A DNA stretch of 64,000 bases from VXPQ01 sp964608315 (GTDB taxonomy: Bacteria > Bacteroidota > Rhodothermia > Rhodothermales > VXPQ01): positions 62,001 through 126,000 of the forward strand of contig CAZSNF010000009.1 of NCBI GenBank assembly GCA_964608315.1, written 5' to 3'. Numbering within the stretch: the first letter of the stretch is position 1; each line of letters begins with the position of its first letter. The position numbers were made by a program, and so were the translations under genes. This document shows positions 61,809 through 64,000 of the stretch, one piece after another. The notes beneath the pieces are model-generated. The model ran no database searches. It was not told the origin of the DNA and was given only the letters and a program-made list of their open reading frames with translations.

Positions 61809-62417
61809 TTACGCCGCCTTCGTCAGCGGCTTTCGTCTGTAATATACGTCATCGGGCGTAAGGTTGTCAAGGCTCTGGTGCGGACGCTCTTCGTTGAAGT
61901 AGCGCAGGTAGTCGCCGATCCCCTTTTTGGCCTCGGCCACCGTCTCGTACGCCCGCCGGTAGACTTCTTCCTGCTTGAGGCTGCGCCACAGGCGCTCCAC
62001 GTACGCGTTGTCCAGCCAGCGGCCCTTGCCGTCCATCGAGATGCGCACGCCGTGCGCCTTCAGTACGCCCGTGAACGCCTCCGACGTGAACTGCGCGCCC
62101 TGGTCCGTATTGAAAACAGCGGGCGCGCCATAGCGGCCAATGGCCTCTTCGAGCGCTTCGACGCAAAAATCCGCCGCGAGCGTGTTCGAGATACGGTGAG
62201 AAAGCGCCTTGCGGCTCTTCCAGTCGATTACGGCGACGAGATAAAGGAAACCGCGCTCCATCGGTATGTACGTAATGTCCGCCGCATAGACCTGACCCGG
62301 TTCTGTGATCTCCATGTCCTTGAGCAAGTAAGGGTAAATCTTGTGCCCCTCTCCGGGAGAGGACGTGCGCCGCTTAGGATAAATGGTTAGAAGCGCGCAC
62401 TGACGAACGACAGACAA
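61809..62417 (-). pseudogene. IS3-family transposase orfB, internally deleted
   Basis: The remaining 202-residue frame begins at TTG (MSVVRQCALL) and jumps directly to TIYPKRRTSSPGEGHKIYPY, losing roughly 80 residues of the HTH_21 region normally found between these parts. The DDE catalytic core is intact: ADITYIP, FNTDQGAQFTSEAF and NAYVERLWRSLK give D, D and E, and the C-terminal HQSLDNLTPDDVYY is preserved. The element should be inactive unless a complete copy supplies transposase in trans. Confidence 0.8.
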
Positions 62418-62452
62418 GGAGCGGGAACGACTTATCCGGGCCCTGCACTCGG

Positions 62453-62746
62453 CTACTGGCCGCGACCGAGCGCCTTCGATAAAAAATCCTGCTCTATCAA
62501 AAGCTCCCCTATCTTGGCCTGGAGCGTCTTGATCTCTTCCTCGCGCCTGTCGGAACCGGTGGAGCGGCTTCGCCTGAACGACTCCGCGGCGGTATCTATC
62601 AACTGCTTCTTCCAGGACTGTATCTGGTCAGGATGCACTTCGAAGCGAGCGGCGAGCTCGGCTATCGTACTGTCGCCGCGAATGGCGGCAAGGGCTGCCT
62701 TCGCCTTGAAGTCGGGGCTGTGGGTTCTGCGGGTGCGTTTGGGCAT
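62453..62746 (-). CDS. IS3-family orfA (HTH protein)
   Basis: A 97-residue protein with the usual IS3 orfA layout. It has a basic N-terminus (MPKRTRRTHSPDFKAKAALA), an HTH (GDSTIAELAARFEVHPDQIQ, SWKKQL) and a C-terminal leucine-zipper coiled coil (EEEIKTLQAKIGELLIEQDF, LSKALGR). It binds the element ends and is normally fused to orfB by frameshifting. The frame appears intact here. Confidence 0.8.
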   Translation of the reverse strand: MPKRTRRTHSPDFKAKAALAAIRGDSTIAELAARFEVHPDQIQSWKKQLIDTAAESFRRSRSTGSDRREEEIKTLQAKIGELLIEQDFLSKALGRGQ

Positions 62747-63138
62747 GGAACACCTCCGTATGGGTTGGCTGGATCGGAACAAGGTCGCAACATTACACCT
62801 TAAATTCCGCCGAAATTTGTCCAATCGATCCGAACCACCTCTCCTGGTGCGGATGTGGCACGGTGATGCCATCAAGTAATGGATCGCCGCTTGTTCTTTC
62901 AGGGCTTTTCCTCGCGAGGCGCGTGAACAACTACCTGTGAAAGGCGTAGTTACGGAGGCGGTGGATGGCGTCTTGATAACAGCAGAGTGCCCGCGTTCAC
63001 GCTCCTCATAAGCACATTGTCTCAATGCGCCGACCCGCGACGGATAGCGCATTGACGCCGTCAGCAGTTTGGGGCGTACACCGAGTCGCCGCAAGGGTCA
63101 GCATGCCTGCCGCGGTACACAACAAACATGAGTACGGT

Positions 63139-63954
63139 ATGAGCACCAAGGATGATGAATATCTGCAAATCGTGCTGGATGCGATCCGGGTCTGCGCGCA
63201 TTACAAGCCGAAGTTCGGTCAGGGGGCAAAACGTGAAGGGCTGACACTCGAGCAATTCCGGGAGTTGTATCAGGAAGATGCTTTCTACAGTTGGTTCGGC
63301 CTGGACAATCCGATGATGTACGCAGCCCACAAGGCGGCGGGCGGCATGACAAGCATTTATCGGCAGATTGGGATTGGCTGCGAAAAGCTGTTTCGCAGGG
63401 TCGTGAAGGATTCACTCGAATTATCCGAAGAAGACGTTACTTGGTCGTATCAGGTAACGTCGGCAAGTGGACGAAAACGGACATTGTATCTGGATGGGCG
63501 AGTTCCCCTTGGAAAGATCAGCGACAAAGACAAGCGGGACCGATTCCACGAATGGATGCGTGACTCTGCGAGGATGCTGGATGTCGACGAAAAGGTGTTC
63601 GAGAGCCTGACAGGTACGATTTTCGAGATCCGACAGGGCTACAAGAGCAAAGATTCCAAGAGACAGAACGCCGATATCGCAAACGCCGCGACAGCCTATA
63701 CGAAAGGGTATTTTCCGTGCGCCGTGATCTTGTCAGGACAGATCGATGGGGATGTGCTAACGCGATATCGCGCTGCGAAATGGTCCGTTGTCACCGGTAT
63801 CGTCGGTGTAGCAGATCCCTTAATATCTACCTATGACTTCATGCAGGATGTCGTTGGGTATGACTTGGCTGCATTCTTTGAGCGGAACAGATATGCGTTC
63901 CGTGAAGAGATAGACACGACTCTGAAAATCCTTTTATCTCCAGAGAGAATATGA
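63139..63954 (+). CDS. Putative type II restriction endonuclease
   Basis: A 271-residue protein starting at MSTKDDEYLQIVLDAIRVCA. It is soluble, with a mixed alpha/beta pattern. At about residues 160-180 it has FEIRQGYKSKDSKRQNADIA, an acidic residue followed by hydrophobic strands and basic/Gln/Lys residues, which fits a PD-(D/E)xK-like restriction fold seen in several type II enzymes. The stop overlaps the start of another gene in an ATGA arrangement, as in tightly coupled restriction-modification pairs. The family call is a judgement from motif and context only, so confidence is moderate. Confidence 0.45.
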   Translation: MSTKDDEYLQIVLDAIRVCAHYKPKFGQGAKREGLTLEQFRELYQEDAFYSWFGLDNPMMYAAHKAAGGMTSIYRQIGIGCEKLFRRVVKDSLELSEEDVTWSYQVTSASGRKRTLYLDGRVPLGKISDKDKRDRFHEWMRDSARMLDVDEKVFESLTGTIFEIRQGYKSKDSKRQNADIANAATAYTKGYFPCAVILSGQIDGDVLTRYRAAKWSVVTGIVGVADPLISTYDFMQDVVGYDLAAFFERNRYAFREEIDTTLKILLSPERI

Positions 63955-64000
63955 GTGCAATTGCCAGAGAAAAATTGTCGCAAAGAGCCGATTATACGCA
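63951..64000 (+). CDS. Start of a further gene, cut by the window edge
   Basis: ATG at 63951 overlaps the preceding stop by 4 bases (ATGA) and opens MSAIAREKLSQRADYT. Only 16 residues are visible, so the product cannot be named. A modification methyltransferase would be expected if the preceding gene is a restriction enzyme. Confidence 0.45.
   Translation, partial: MSAIAREKLSQRADYT

Larger units (their letters stand above)
61752..62850 (-). mobile_element. IS3-family insertion element, best-preserved copy, transposase internally deleted
   Basis: Contains orfA (62453-62746) and a shortened orfB (61809-62417). The right end reads GGTTCGGATCGATTGGACA on the minus strand, and the left end contains AACTGTACAGTTTTC. 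Both ends recur in the remnants at 16.4, 22.1-22.7, 25.2-25.5 and 42.7 kb. Exact borders and target duplication could not be fixed by eye. Confidence 0.75.

Overview
The window looks like a chromosomal segment of a GC-rich bacterium, probably from the Bacteroidota/Rhodothermota side. This is an inference from the archaeal/eukaryal-type prolyl-tRNA synthetase, the TonB-dependent receptor with an N-terminal carboxypeptidase-regulatory-like domain, weak Shine-Dalgarno signals, and manganese/zinc permeases with winged-helix tails. No rRNA, tRNA or CRISPR array was found.

Left part (1-14282) is ordinary core genome: the 3' part of proS, a TonB-dependent receptor, a large CcmF haem lyase, a four-gene metal ABC importer on the minus strand behind stacked ACTAAA/TTTAGT boxes, an ABC exporter with a clear terminator, and an arsenosugar pair (peroxidase-like protein plus radical SAM ArsS).

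From 14283 to the right end almost every gene belongs to an anti-phage, restriction or toxin-antitoxin family, so this is a defence island. In order it holds: an AT-rich TIGR04255 operon; a SIR2-HerA pair; a KTSC protein; a PIN-GNAT protein overlapping an ASCH protein; a NucS-like/DUF4268 protein; an XRE-ImmA/IrrE protein; a PLD-SNF2 helicase plus N6-methyltransferase followed by a GTPase with an integrase-like N-terminus; a small membrane peptide; an ECF-like sigma factor/small acidic protein/ImmA metallopeptidase operon divergent from a short type II CBASS operon (CapV, CD-NTase, E2-like); an OLD-type ATPase-TOPRIM protein; a TM0106-type nuclease-helicase with an in-frame stop near its 5' end; a DUF4143 ATPase; a DUF5131 protein; a MerR plus VIT/vWA pair; a DUF262-HNH protein; a zinc-hook ATPase; a YhaO-YhaN (SbcDC-like) pair; and a possible restriction endonuclease whose partner runs out of the window.

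Two repeat signals explain how the island may have been assembled. The last 53 bp of arsS recur near 23.9 kb with only synonymous changes, as expected of an attachment site at the 3' end of arsS. Five copies or remnants of one IS3-family element lie at junctions between defence modules. The strongest candidates for something not well described are the sigma/protease operon facing CBASS, the PLD-helicase/methyltransferase/GTPase locus, and the PIN-GNAT-ASCH pair.
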